Shown here piece by piece: positions 16,376 through 23,986 of a stretch of 64,000 nt of DNA; the first letter of the stretch is position 1, and each line of letters begins with the position of its first letter. The notes beneath the pieces are model-generated. The model had not been told where the DNA came from, ran no database searches, and was given only the letters and a program-made list of their open reading frames with translations. Origin of the DNA: UBA4644 sp900555855 (GTDB lineage Bacteria > Bacillota > Clostridia > Oscillospirales > Butyricicoccaceae); contig DAWAJD010000004.1 in assembly GCA_052289195.1 (NCBI GenBank), forward strand, positions 1 through 64,000, written 5' to 3'. The position numbers and the translations under genes are program-made.

Positions 16376-16606
16376 ATGGTATTTGAAAAATTGAGAAAGC
16401 TGATGGCCGAACAGTTCAGCATCAGCGAAAATGATATCACCATGGACACCAACTTTGTGGAAGATCTGGATGCGGATTCCATTGATATCATGGAGCTGAT
16501 GATGGCTGTGGAAGAGACCTTCGATGTGGGCGAGGTGGAGGAGACCGCGCTGGAGTCCCTCAAGACTGTGGGCGATGTCGTGGGCTATATTTCCGATCGC
16601 CTGTAA
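16376..16606 (+). CDS. acpP: Acyl carrier protein
   Basis: A 76-residue acidic four-helix carrier. The phosphopantetheine attachment Ser is in FVEDLDADSIDIMELMM, and the rest (FDVGEVEETALESLKTVGDVVGYI) follows the usual ACP pattern. It carries growing acyl chains as thioesters and hands them to PlsX. ATG at 16376 follows AAGGAGGG, a strong ribosome site. The arrangement plsX-acpP-rnc resembles other Firmicutes, but without fabD and fabG between them. Confidence 0.96.
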   Translation: MVFEKLRKLMAEQFSISENDITMDTNFVEDLDADSIDIMELMMAVEETFDVGEVEETALESLKTVGDVVGYISDRL

Positions 16607-16699
16607 GTGTTTTCGGCACGCCCTGCGCAAGCGGGGCCTTTTTGCTGTTATTTGCCGCGCTGTCTGCCCGACAGGGGGCCGCGGAGAAGGGGAGAAGCT

Positions 16700-17377
16700 A
16701 TGTCTGAGTTTCCGCATTTTGATTACACCTTTCATAATCCTGCCCTGCTGCAGAATGCCCTGACCCACAGCTCCTACGCCAATGAGAACCGGGACAGGGG
16801 CGTCCGCAGCAATGAGCGGCTGGAATTTCTGGGCGACAGCGTTTTGGGGCTGATCTGCGCCCGGTATATTTATTCCGAATATAAAAACCTGCCGGAGGGC
16901 GAGCTGACCAAGCTGCGGGCGGCGGTGGTCTGTGAAAGCTCGCTGTATGAGTTTGCCTGCCAGATCGGGCTGGGTCAGCGGCTTTTGCTGGGCCGGGGCG
17001 AAAAGACCGGCGGCGGCAGCAAGCGCCCCTCCGTTTTGGCAGACGCCGTGGAGGCGGTGCTGGCGGCAGTCTATCTGGACGGCGGCTTCGACGCGGCGGA
17101 GGCCTTTATCCTGGCGTTCATCCGGCAGAAGTCGGAGAGCGTCATCCGCAGCCACGCCACGCTGGACTACAAGACCACCCTGCAGGAGATCGTCCAAAAG
17201 AACCACGAGGAGGTCCTCTCCTACCGGCTCAAGAGCGAGAGCGGCCCGGACCATGATAAGCGATTTGTTATGGAAGTGCTGATCAATTCCAATGTGATCG
17301 CCCAGGGCAGCGGCCACAGCAAAAAGCTGGCGGAGCAGGCGGCGGCCAAGGCGGCGCTGGAGCTGATGGGAGAATAA
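16700..17377 (+). CDS. rnc: Ribonuclease III
   Basis: A 225-residue double-strand-specific endoribonuclease that processes rRNA precursors and structured mRNAs. The catalytic signature NERLEFLGDSVL is near residue 37, DAVEAVLAAVYLDGG near 115, and a C-terminal double-stranded RNA-binding domain (about 155-225) ends in KLAEQAAAKAALELM. Start: ATG at 16700 (MSEFPHFDYTF) has GGGGAGAAG upstream; an in-frame upstream extension is Cys/Arg-rich and not RNase III-like. It follows acpP by 93 bases. Confidence 0.94.
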   Translation: MSEFPHFDYTFHNPALLQNALTHSSYANENRDRGVRSNERLEFLGDSVLGLICARYIYSEYKNLPEGELTKLRAAVVCESSLYEFACQIGLGQRLLLGRGEKTGGGSKRPSVLADAVEAVLAAVYLDGGFDAAEAFILAFIRQKSESVIRSHATLDYKTTLQEIVQKNHEEVLSYRLKSESGPDHDKRFVMEVLINSNVIAQGSGHSKKLAEQAAAKAALELMGE

Positions 17378-17404
17378 ACCGTTTTTGGAAAACTGAAAAA
17401 AGCG

Positions 17405-17433
17405 GTTGACATTTGCAAAAAGTTTGGATATAC
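17405..17433 (+). promoter_or_regulatory. Promoter of the Tyr T-box operon
   Basis: TTGACA at 17405-17410 and TATACT at 17428-17433 separated by 17 bases, directly upstream of the T-box leader. Confidence 0.8.
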
Positions 17434-17439
17434 TGAGTC

Positions 17440-17716
17440 CACAGCGATGATGCGGAAAAGTAAGCAAGCCAAAGCCTGCGCAGAGAGCCTCTGGCCGGTG
17501 GAAAGAGGAGAGGAAGGCCTGCCCAATACCCCGCGGAGAGCTGACGCCCGAACGGCAGAGCTGCCCAGTAGGCGCGTTCCGGGTGCGCCCGTTATCGCGC
17601 GGCCGTGTGTTGGCACGGGTTGAGGCCGCTTTCAAGGGAGCGGCGAATCAGAGGTGGTACCGCGTTTGCATCAGCAAGACGCCCTCTGTCCCATAGCTGG
17701 GGCGGAGGGCTTTTTT
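17440..17716 (+). promoter_or_regulatory. Tyrosine T-box riboswitch
   Basis: This leader fills the gap between rnc and the MBL gene. It has the Stem I conserved pieces (GCGATGATGCGG...AAAAGTA, then GCAGAGAGCC), the T-box sequence AGAGGTGGTACCGCG at 17650-17664, and a terminator stem GCCCTCTGTCCC / GGGGCGGAGGGC followed by T6 at 17681-17716. A candidate specifier is TAC at 17527-17529 in the segment CCAATACCCC on the 3' side of Stem I, i.e. a Tyr codon, consistent with tyrS downstream. Uncharged tRNA-Tyr would pair with it and allow read-through. Confidence 0.9.
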
Positions 17717-17742
17717 CATTTCAAACAACAGGAGGAGAGACC

Positions 17743-18396
17743 ATGAGCGCAGTCAAGCTGACCTATCTGGGCCACGCCTGCTTCTGTCTGGAAGCGGAGG
17801 GCTTCCGCACGGTGCTGGATCCTTACCACGACGGCATGATCCCTGGTCTTCCGCCCCTGCGGGTGGAGGCGGAGGCGGTATTTTGCAGCCATCAGCACGA
17901 TGACCACAACTATCTCCCTGCTGTGACGCTCACGGAGCGGGAGCAGAAGGCGCCCTACACGGTGACGGAGCTGGAGGTCCCCCACGACGATCAGGGCGGC
18001 CGGCTGCGGGGCATGAACACCGTCCGGTGCTTTCAGTTCCCGGGCCTGCGGGTGGTCCATCTGGGCGATCTGGGCCGGCTGCTGACGGAGCAGGAGGCCC
18101 GGACGCTGGCCGGGGCAGACTGCCTGCTGATCCCGGTGGGCGGCTATTATACCATCGACAGCCGCCAGGCAAAGCAGGTCATAGCGCAGCTCAGCCCCCG
18201 GGTCATCATCCCCATGCACTACCGGACGGATCGGACCGGCTTTGCGCAGATCAGCCGTCTGGAGGACTTTACGGCGCAGTTTTCCGCCGTCCGCTTCGGG
18301 GGCAGCAGCCTGCTGCTGGACGGACAGACGCCCGGCGGTGTGACCGTGCTGACGCCGGAAGCGCTGAAACAGGAAACAAATAAAAACTTCAAATAA
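17743..18396 (+). CDS. MBL-fold metal-dependent hydrolase (UlaG-like)
   Basis: A 217-residue metallo-beta-lactamase-fold protein. It opens with KLTYLGHACFCLEAEG and carries the metal motif SHQHDDHN (HxHxDH) near residue 48; further candidate ligands are VVHLGDLG near 103 and IIPMHYRT near 156. This is the short UlaG-like/UPF0173 type, whose substrates are mostly unknown. ATG at 17743 follows AGGAGGAGA. The gene lies between the Tyr T-box and tyrS, so it is induced with TyrRS when tyrosine is scarce. No link between the enzyme and tyrosine is known to me. Confidence 0.85.
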   Translation: MSAVKLTYLGHACFCLEAEGFRTVLDPYHDGMIPGLPPLRVEAEAVFCSHQHDDHNYLPAVTLTEREQKAPYTVTELEVPHDDQGGRLRGMNTVRCFQFPGLRVVHLGDLGRLLTEQEARTLAGADCLLIPVGGYYTIDSRQAKQVIAQLSPRVIIPMHYRTDRTGFAQISRLEDFTAQFSAVRFGGSSLLLDGQTPGGVTVLTPEALKQETNKNFK

Positions 18397-18417
18397 AATG
18401 AAAGAGGAGAAACAGAA

Positions 18418-19641
18418 ATGCAGCTTTATGAAGAACTGGTCGCCCGCGGGCTCATCGCCCAGGTGACCAACGAGGAAGAGATCCGAACCATGATCAACGC
18501 GGGCAAGGCCACCTTCTACATCGGCTTTGACTGCACGGCAGACAGCCTGACCGCCGGGCATTTTATGGCGCTGACGCTGATGAAGCGTCTGCAGATGGCG
18601 GGCAATAAGCCCATCGCGCTCATCGGCGGCGGCACCACCATGATCGGCGACCCTTCCGGCCGCACGGATATGCGCAAGATGCTTACCAAGGAGGATATTG
18701 CGCACAATGCTGCCTGCTTCAAGCGCCAGATGGAGCGCTTCATCGAGTTCGGCGAGGGCAAAGCCATCATGCTCAACAACGCCGACTGGCTGCTGAAGCT
18801 CAATTATGTGGAGCTTCTGCGGGAGGTGGGCGCCTGCTTCAGCGTCAACAATATGCTTCGGGCCAAGTGCTATGAGCAGCGGATGGAAAAGGGCCTTTCC
18901 TTCCTGGAGTTCAACTACATGATCATGCAGTCCTACGACTTCTACTTCATGTTCCAGCACTACGGCTGCAATATGCAGTTCGGCGGCGACGATCAGTGGA
19001 GCAATATGCTGGGCGGCACCGAGCTGATCCGCCGCAAGCTGGGCAAGGACGCCCACGCCATGACCATCACGCTGCTCACCGACTCTCAGGGCCATAAGAT
19101 GGGCAAGACCGCCGGTAACGCCGTCTGGCTGGATCCCAACAAGACCTCTCCCTTCGAGTTTTACCAGTATTGGCGCAATGTGGGCGATGCGGATGTGCTC
19201 AAGTGCATCCGGATGCTTACCTTCCTGCCGCTGGAGCAGATCGATGAAATGGACCACTGGGAGGGCAGCCAGCTGAACCGCGCCAAGGAGATCCTGGCCT
19301 TTGAGCTGACAAGAATGGTCCACGGCGAGGAGGAGGCCCAAAAGGCCGAGGCCGCGGCAAAGGCGCTGTTTGTCAGCGGCGGCGCTTCCGCCGATATGCC
19401 CACCACCGCGCTTTCTCCGGAGGAGATCGGCGAAGGCATCGCCATTCTGGAGCTGCTGGTGAAGTGCGGTCTGGCGCCCTCCAAGGGCGAGGGACGCCGT
19501 CTGGTGCAGCAGGGCGGCATCCTGGCCGGCGACGAAAAGGTGGCCTCCATCGACCGGGTCTTTTCGCTGGACGAGCTGAAGCAGGGCGACCTGATCCTGC
19601 GGAAGGGCAAAAAGACCTTCCACCGTGTGGTGGTAAAATAA
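18418..19641 (+). CDS. tyrS: Tyrosyl-tRNA synthetase
   Basis: A 407-residue class Ic synthetase that charges tRNA-Tyr. The HIGH-equivalent is in SLTAGHFMALTLM near residue 47, the KMSKS-equivalent is KMGKTAGN near 225, and the C-terminal S4 RNA-binding domain (about 340-405) contains GEGRRLVQQGGILAGDEKV. It is the second gene after the Tyr T-box, 21 bases after the MBL gene, with AAAGAGGAG before ATG at 18418. An intrinsic terminator follows the stop. Confidence 0.96.
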   Translation: MQLYEELVARGLIAQVTNEEEIRTMINAGKATFYIGFDCTADSLTAGHFMALTLMKRLQMAGNKPIALIGGGTTMIGDPSGRTDMRKMLTKEDIAHNAACFKRQMERFIEFGEGKAIMLNNADWLLKLNYVELLREVGACFSVNNMLRAKCYEQRMEKGLSFLEFNYMIMQSYDFYFMFQHYGCNMQFGGDDQWSNMLGGTELIRRKLGKDAHAMTITLLTDSQGHKMGKTAGNAVWLDPNKTSPFEFYQYWRNVGDADVLKCIRMLTFLPLEQIDEMDHWEGSQLNRAKEILAFELTRMVHGEEEAQKAEAAAKALFVSGGASADMPTTALSPEEIGEGIAILELLVKCGLAPSKGEGRRLVQQGGILAGDEKVASIDRVFSLDELKQGDLILRKGKKTFHRVVVK

Positions 19642-19657
19642 GCAAAAAGCAGAGCAG

Positions 19658-19691
19658 CGCGCCGGACGGGAGCCGCCGTCCGGCGCGTTTT
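19658..19691 (+). terminator. Terminator after tyrS
   Basis: A 12-bp stem CGCGCCGGACGG / CCGTCCGGCGCG followed by TTTT, 17 bases after the tyrS stop. Confidence 0.85.
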
Positions 19692-19802
19692 CCATGGCGG
19701 CGGCTCCGTAAGCCCGCCGAAGCGCCCGCAGGCAGGCGCGGCAGGCGCGCCCGGCTGCCGGAGAAAAGCAGGCGGGTTTTTACAGTTTTTGCGCAAAACC
19801 GC

Positions 19803-19831
19803 TTGACAAACATTTCTTTTCATATTATACT
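19803..19831 (+). promoter_or_regulatory. Promoter of the tRNA cluster
   Basis: TTGACA at 19803-19808 and TATACT at 19826-19831, 17-base spacer, 31 bases before the first tRNA. Confidence 0.8.
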
Positions 19832-19862
19832 TGAAAAGCTGATTTAAGAAAGTCTGACCTTC

Positions 19863-19936
19863 GCAGGTGTAGTTCAATGGTAGAATGTCAGCCTTCCAAG
19901 CTGAACACGTGGGTTCGATTCCCATCACCTGCTCCA
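19863..19936 (+). tRNA. tRNA-Gly (anticodon TCC)
   Basis: The acceptor arms GCAGGTG and CACCTGC pair fully. The anticodon loop CTTCCAA gives TCC, the T-loop is GGTTCGATTCC, and CCA is encoded at 19934-19936. First gene of a five-tRNA transcript. Confidence 0.97.
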
Positions 19937-19965
19937 GTTTCATCAGCGATAGCTTATATATGTAT

Positions 19966-20042
19966 GTGCCTGTAGCTCAGCAGGATAGAGCAACTGCCTT
20001 CTAAGCAGTAGGTTGGGGGTTCGAGTCCCTCCAGGCACGCCA
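19966..20042 (+). tRNA. tRNA-Arg (anticodon TCT)
   Basis: Acceptor GTGCCTG pairs with CAGGCAC. The anticodon loop CTTCTAA gives TCT, reading AGA/AGG. CCA is encoded at 20040-20042. Confidence 0.97.
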
Positions 20043-20050
20043 TCATGTAT

Positions 20051-20128
20051 GGTGGATGTGGCGCAGTTGGTTAGCGCGCCAGATTGTGGCTCTGGAGGCC
20101 GGGGGTTCGAGTCCCCTCATCCACCCCA
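20051..20128 (+). tRNA. tRNA-His (anticodon GTG)
   Basis: Acceptor GTGGATG pairs with CATCCAC, and an extra G at 20051 opposite C73 gives the G-1 identity element of tRNA-His. The anticodon is GTG and CCA is encoded at 20126-20128. Confidence 0.97.
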
Positions 20129-20193
20129 TTTTATTGCGACGCTCCCTCATTTCGGGGGAGCGCGCAAATTATTCGCCGGAGGGCGGCATATAA

Positions 20194-20268
20194 TGGGCTG
20201 TCGCCAAGCGGTAAGGCACCAGACTTTGACTCTGGCATTCGCTGGTTCAAATCCGGCCAGCCCAGCCA
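20194..20268 (+). tRNA. tRNA-Gln (anticodon TTG)
   Basis: Acceptor TGGGCTG pairs with CAGCCCA. The anticodon loop CTTTGAC gives TTG, and CCA is encoded at 20266-20268. Confidence 0.97.
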
Positions 20269-20271
20269 TAA

Positions 20272-20347
20272 GACTCAGTAGCTCAGTCGGCAGAGCACCT
20301 GCCTTTTAAGCAGGGTGTCCGGGGTTCGAATCCCCGCTGAGTCACCA
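20272..20347 (+). tRNA. tRNA-Lys (anticodon TTT)
   Basis: Acceptor GACTCAG pairs with CTGAGTC. The anticodon loop CTTTTAA gives TTT, and CCA is encoded at 20345-20347. Only three bases separate it from tRNA-Gln. Confidence 0.97.
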
Positions 20348-20360
20348 ATCAGGCAGCATG

Positions 20361-20395
20361 GATGCGCCCGGCACGAGCCGGGCGCATCGGTTTTT
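20361..20395 (+). terminator. Terminator of the tRNA cluster
   Basis: GATGCGCCCGGC and GCCGGGCGCATC form a perfect 12-bp stem with loop ACGA, then GG and T5. Confidence 0.9.
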
Positions 20396-20405
20396 GAGCC
20401 GGTCA

Positions 20406-20436
20406 AGATCCTCTGCAGGGCAGGGGATCTTTTTTT
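20406..20436 (+). terminator. Second plus-strand terminator
   Basis: AGATCCTCTGC pairs with GCAGGGGATCT with one mismatch, followed by T7. It overlaps the 3' end of the minus-strand HTH gene and insulates it from tRNA read-through. Confidence 0.7.
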
Positions 20437-20674
20437 AATCCTCAAACAGACTGTCGATGGACACCTGAAAGATCTGCGCAAGGGCAAAAAGCTCGATATC
20501 GGTGACGGTGCGGAGCCCGTCCTCCAGACGGGAGATCGAGCCGCGGCAAACATAGATCCCGCGCAGCTCCAGCTGCGCCGAGAGGGCCTGCTGGCTCATG
20601 CGCCGCGCCCGCCGCAGCTCACGCACTTTTGCGCCCACAAGATTCATGGAATTGCCGTCAATAATGCGTGCCAT
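20435..20674 (-). CDS. Small HTH transcriptional regulator (Cro/CI type)
   Basis: A 79-residue protein that is almost only a helix-turn-helix domain: KVRELRRARRMSQQALSAQL, then GIYVCRGSISRLEDGLRTVTDIELFALAQIFQVSIDSLF. This is the XRE/HTH_3 pattern. AAAGGAGG precedes ATG at 20674. The gene faces a small unknown gene, and between them lie two inverted repeats of form TTTTGTC-N9-GACAAAA, the nearer one 18 bases upstream of its start. Autoregulation and control of the divergent gene are therefore likely. Confidence 0.85.
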   Translation of the reverse strand: MARIIDGNSMNLVGAKVRELRRARRMSQQALSAQLELRGIYVCRGSISRLEDGLRTVTDIELFALAQIFQVSIDSLFED

Positions 20675-20691
20675 GCACTTTCCTCCTTTAT

Positions 20692-20714
20692 TTTTGTCTT
20701 ATTTCAGGACAAAA
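20692..20714. promoter_or_regulatory. Operator 1 of the HTH regulator
   Basis: TTTTGTC (20692-20698) and GACAAAA (20708-20714) form a perfect 7-bp inverted repeat with a nine-base spacer, close to the HTH ribosome site. Confidence 0.6.
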
Positions 20715-20758
20715 TGTCTTGACAAAGGACAAAAACAATGATACCCTGATACCGGAAT

Positions 20759-20785
20759 GATTTTGTCCTGTAACGAGACAAAATC
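20759..20785. promoter_or_regulatory. Operator 2 of the HTH regulator
   Basis: GATTTTGTC (20759-20767) and GACAAAATC (20777-20785) form a perfect 9-bp inverted repeat, again with a nine-base spacer and the same core as operator 1. It lies upstream of the divergent small gene. Confidence 0.65.
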
Positions 20786-20815
20786 AAAAAATATAACCGG
20801 TATAAGACGGTGGCG

Positions 20816-21055
20816 ATGTATGGAAAATATGATGTCACCTACGAGAAGGAGGACGGCAGCGTAAAAACCGTCAAGTGGACGGGGCGCAACTGCACGCTGC
20901 GTCTGGATCGGAACAGCGTCTACACCGTCACCATTCGCCCCTTTGATGATGCGGAGCTGCAGGTCAGGAGCCTTTTCCATGGATATAGTGTGCGCTGGAC
21001 GAGAACGCCCAGCTGGTGGATCAAATCGACAAAAGGGATCCAGCTCTGCCGCTGA
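20816..21055 (+). CDS. Small protein of unknown function, divergent from the HTH gene
   Basis: A 79-residue frame that I do not recognise. It begins MYGKYDVTYEKEDGSVKTVKW, is rich in charged and aromatic residues, has no signal peptide or membrane segment, and ends with a Trp-rich basic part (RWTRTPSWWIKSTKG). A GTG at 20810 is an alternative start; the ribosome site is poor for both. Support comes from codon-like composition, the divergent HTH gene with shared operators, and a strong terminator right after the stop. It could also be a non-genic frame. Confidence 0.4.
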   Translation: MYGKYDVTYEKEDGSVKTVKWTGRNCTLRLDRNSVYTVTIRPFDDAELQVRSLFHGYSVRWTRTPSWWIKSTKGIQLCR

Positions 21056-21079
21056 CATAGCAGATGGGCGGAGCTCCTG

Positions 21080-21109
21080 TGCCGGGCGCTTGCCGCGCCC
21101 GGCATTTTT
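21080..21109 (+). terminator. Terminator after the small gene
   Basis: TGCCGGGCGC and GCGCCCGGCA form a perfect 10-bp stem followed by T5. Confidence 0.85.
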
Positions 21110-21221
21110 GCGCCTTTTGCCGCGCAGAAACAGTTGTATTTTTGTGCGCCGTATGCTACAGTGGTAGGCGAAGAACTATGCTGGGGAGCGCCGCTTCCCG
21201 GCCTTGTATGGGAGATATGAC

Positions 21222-23213
21222 ATGAACAGAAAAATTCTTTCTCTTTTGCTTGCACTGTGCCTGCTGCTTTCGCTGACCGCCTGCGGCGATGCGGAGCCGG
21301 ATGTGCCGGATGTGCCGGATGCGCCGGGGCAGGGAGACTCCGTCCAGCCCGCTGCCAATGGCGGTGATGAGAGCTGGGCTATTTACTGGTATCTGTGCGG
21401 CAGCGACCTGGAGGGCGACGGCGGCTTCGCCACCGACGATCTGGCCGAGCTGATGGAGGTGGAGCTGCCTGAACATGTTACCGTGGTCATCCAGACCGGC
21501 GGCGCCTCCACCTGGTGGAACGACCTGATCGATGCGGAGAAGCTTCAGCGCTGGGTCTACGACAGCCAGGGCCTTACGCTGGTAGATGAGCAGCCCTCTG
21601 CCAGCATGGGCGAAGCCTCTACACTGGCGGATTTTCTGGCCTTTGCCAATGAAAACTATCCGGCCAGCCGCAAGGCCGTCCTGTTCTGGAACCACGGCGG
21701 CGGCTCTGTCTCCGGCGCGGCCTTCGACGAGCTTTATGATCTGGATTCGCTGACGCTGGACGAGATGTATGCGGCCTTTTCCTCTGTCTGGCCGGAAAAC
21801 GCCGCCCAGCCGCCGCTGGAGCTCATCGGCTTTGACACCTGCCTGATGGCTACCGTGGATGTGGCGCATGTGTTCTCCGGTCTGGCCCGCTATATGGTGG
21901 CTTCGGAGGAGACGGAGCCCGCCAACGGCTGGTATTACACCGGCTGGGCCGGCGCGCTGGCGGAGGATCCCGCCATGGATGGCGCGGCACTGGGCAGGAT
22001 CATCTGCGATACTTATTATGAAGGCTGCCAGGCGGTGGGAACAGAGGAAAACGCCACGCTTTCCCTTGTAGATCTGACCCGGACCGGCCCGCTGCTGGAG
22101 GCCTATGAGGCCTTCGGCACAGAGGCGCTGGCTGCAGCCTGCCAGGATCCCAGCTTTTTCACGCAGTTTGCCCGCGTCGCTGCCAAGAGCGAAAACTATG
22201 GCGGCAACACCCGCCAGCAGGGCTATACCAATATGGTAGATCTGGGCAGTATGGCCCGGCAGAGCGCCGATATGCTGGATTCCTCCGCTGCAGTGCTTTC
22301 TGCGCTGGACGATTGCGTCCTCTATCAGGTCAGAGGAAAATACCGGGCGGAGGCCACGGGACTTTCCTGCTATTATTCCTACAACGGCGATGTGGATGAT
22401 TTCAACGGCTATATCAGCGTTGGCGCAGGCGAAGCCTTCAAATATTTTTATGCCTATGAGCTTACCGGCCAGCTGGATGAGGACGGCATGGCCTATGTGG
22501 CTGATGCAGCCGGCCTGGAGCTGACCGAGCTGCCCACGGTGCAGACGGTGGAGCGGATGGACTGGGACGGCGCGCCGCTGACCCTTTCGGAGCAGGGCAA
22601 CGCTGTTCTGACGCTGGGGCCCGAGGCGAAGGATGTTCTGGCAGGCATTGGCTTCTCCTTGTATTATGTAGACGAGGAGGCAGACATGATGCTCCTGCTG
22701 GGCACCGACAATGACATGACCGCAGACTGGGAAAACGGTGTGTTTTCCGATAATTTCCGCGGCGTGTGGGGCAGCATCGACGGCTGCCTGGTCTATATGG
22801 AGCTGAGCTTCGAGGGCGAGGATTATAACATTTACTCCGTGCCGGTGCTGCTCAACGGCGAGGATTACAACCTGCAGGTGGCCTATGATTTCACCGAGAG
22901 CGAATGGTATATCATGGGCGCCCGGCGCGGCATTGATGCGAGCGGCATGGCCGACAAGGAGCTGCGCCTTCTGCAGGAGGGCGATGAGCTGACCACCATC
23001 TGGTATCTCTCCTCTTTGAGCGGCGAGGACGATCCGGAGCCTTACACGGCGGAGACGCTCACCGTCACGGCGGATACTGCCTTTGCCGAGACTGCGCTGT
23101 CCGACGGCCTTTATGCCATGGTCTTTGAAATGACGGACGCGCTGGGCGGCTGCACCTATTCCGAGGCTGCCATCTTTGAGTGCGTAGACGGCGAGATCTA
23201 TACCACGGTCTGA
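21222..23213 (+). CDS. Clostripain-type cysteine protease (peptidase C11), lipoprotein
   Basis: A 663-residue secreted protein. A lipoprotein signal runs to the lipobox LTACG (Cys about 23), followed by an Asp/Pro linker (PDVPDVPDAPG). The C11 catalytic pair is visible as WNHGGGSVSGAAFDE (His near 155) and ELIGFDTCLMATVDVAHVF (Cys near 205). The C-terminal half is beta-rich and of unknown role. Clostripain relatives cleave after Arg or Lys; this one would act at the cell surface. ATG at 21222 follows GGGAGATATG. A single gene with a terminator hairpin after it. Confidence 0.9.
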   Translation: MNRKILSLLLALCLLLSLTACGDAEPDVPDVPDAPGQGDSVQPAANGGDESWAIYWYLCGSDLEGDGGFATDDLAELMEVELPEHVTVVIQTGGASTWWNDLIDAEKLQRWVYDSQGLTLVDEQPSASMGEASTLADFLAFANENYPASRKAVLFWNHGGGSVSGAAFDELYDLDSLTLDEMYAAFSSVWPENAAQPPLELIGFDTCLMATVDVAHVFSGLARYMVASEETEPANGWYYTGWAGALAEDPAMDGAALGRIICDTYYEGCQAVGTEENATLSLVDLTRTGPLLEAYEAFGTEALAAACQDPSFFTQFARVAAKSENYGGNTRQQGYTNMVDLGSMARQSADMLDSSAAVLSALDDCVLYQVRGKYRAEATGLSCYYSYNGDVDDFNGYISVGAGEAFKYFYAYELTGQLDEDGMAYVADAAGLELTELPTVQTVERMDWDGAPLTLSEQGNAVLTLGPEAKDVLAGIGFSLYYVDEEADMMLLLGTDNDMTADWENGVFSDNFRGVWGSIDGCLVYMELSFEGEDYNIYSVPVLLNGEDYNLQVAYDFTESEWYIMGARRGIDASGMADKELRLLQEGDELTTIWYLSSLSGEDDPEPYTAETLTVTADTAFAETALSDGLYAMVFEMTDALGGCTYSEAAIFECVDGEIYTTV

Positions 23214-23258
23214 GCCGCTGCCCGATGGGAGCTCCGTTCGCAAAAAGCACAGGCGTTT

Positions 23259-23290
23259 CGCCCGGTCTCTCTCAGAAAAGAGACCGGGCG
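23259..23290 (+). terminator. Hairpin after the C11 protease gene
   Basis: CGCCCGGTCTCT and AGAGACCGGGCG pair over 12 bp with an eight-base loop, followed by GTTGTT. Confidence 0.7.
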
Positions 23291-23299
23291 GTTGTTCCC

Positions 23300-23328
23300 T
23301 CGACGAAAACATGGTTTTTTGATATACT
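23300..23328 (+). promoter_or_regulatory. Promoter upstream of the sigma factor operon
   Basis: TCGACG at 23300-23305 and TATACT at 23323-23328 with 17 bases between. The -35 is weak, as is common for controlled genes. Confidence 0.45.
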
Positions 23329-23422
23329 GAAGAAAAATTCAAAAAAAATGAGCATCGGCGCGACCGTACCTGTCAGAAAGTTGTTCTTATAGGTGAAGAC
23401 GGTTCGCGGAAAGGAGCCGCCT

Positions 23423-23986
23423 ATGGATGACCGGAGCATCGTGGAGCTCTACTGGAGCCGGGATGGCCGTGCCATCACTGAAACACAGCAAAAATACGGG
23501 CCCTACTGCGCCCGAATCTCTGCCAATCTGCTGGAGGACGCCCGGGACTGTGAGGAAAACCTCAGCGATACCTGGCTGGCCGCCTGGAACGCCATTCCGC
23601 CGGCCCGGCCGGAGGTGCTTCCGCCCTTTTTGGGCCGCATCGCACGAAATCTGGCGCTGAATCGCCTGAAAGCCCGCCGGGCGGAAAAGCGGGGCGGAGA
23701 CGGCGTGCTTTCGCTGGAGGAGCTGGACGGCTGCATCCCCGACGGCAAACGACTGGAGGAGAGCCTGGAGGCCCGGGAGCTTGCCCGCAGCATCAGCGCC
23801 TTTCTCCGGACGGAGACCGGGGAGGCGCGGCAGATGTTTGTTCTGCGGTATTTTTATTGCGAGCCGGTAGAGGCCATTGCCCAAAGACTGGGCGTGGGGC
23901 AGAGCAAGGTCAAATCCGCCCTGTCCCGCACCAGAAGGCGACTGCGGCAGCATCTGGAAAAGGAGGGAGTGATCCATGAAGCATGA
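23423..23986 (+). CDS. ECF-like RNA polymerase sigma factor
   Basis: A 187-residue sigma-70 family protein with region 2 (about 10-85; DCEENLSDTWLAAWNAIPP and FLGRIARNLALNRLKARRAEK) and region 4 (about 130-180; MFVLRYFYCEPVEAIAQRLGVGQSKVKSALSRTRRRL). Region 3 is missing, as in ECF factors. It overlaps the next gene by 11 bases; that gene encodes a one-pass membrane protein of anti-sigma type, so this is a sigma/anti-sigma pair. Three envelope genes follow in the same direction with almost no gaps. ATG at 23423 follows AAAGGAG. Confidence 0.9.
   Translation: MDDRSIVELYWSRDGRAITETQQKYGPYCARISANLLEDARDCEENLSDTWLAAWNAIPPARPEVLPPFLGRIARNLALNRLKARRAEKRGGDGVLSLEELDGCIPDGKRLEESLEARELARSISAFLRTETGEARQMFVLRYFYCEPVEAIAQRLGVGQSKVKSALSRTRRRLRQHLEKEGVIHEA

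Noticed and set aside
20810..20815. GTG at 20810 as the start of the small divergent gene
   Set aside because: ATG at 20816 is in the same frame and neither has a good ribosome site; ATG is the simpler choice.
19863..21055. tRNA cluster plus HTH gene as an integrated mobile island
   Set aside because: No integrase, no direct repeat of a tRNA 3' end and no cargo beyond one small frame were seen; the tRNAs are intact and have a normal promoter and terminator.
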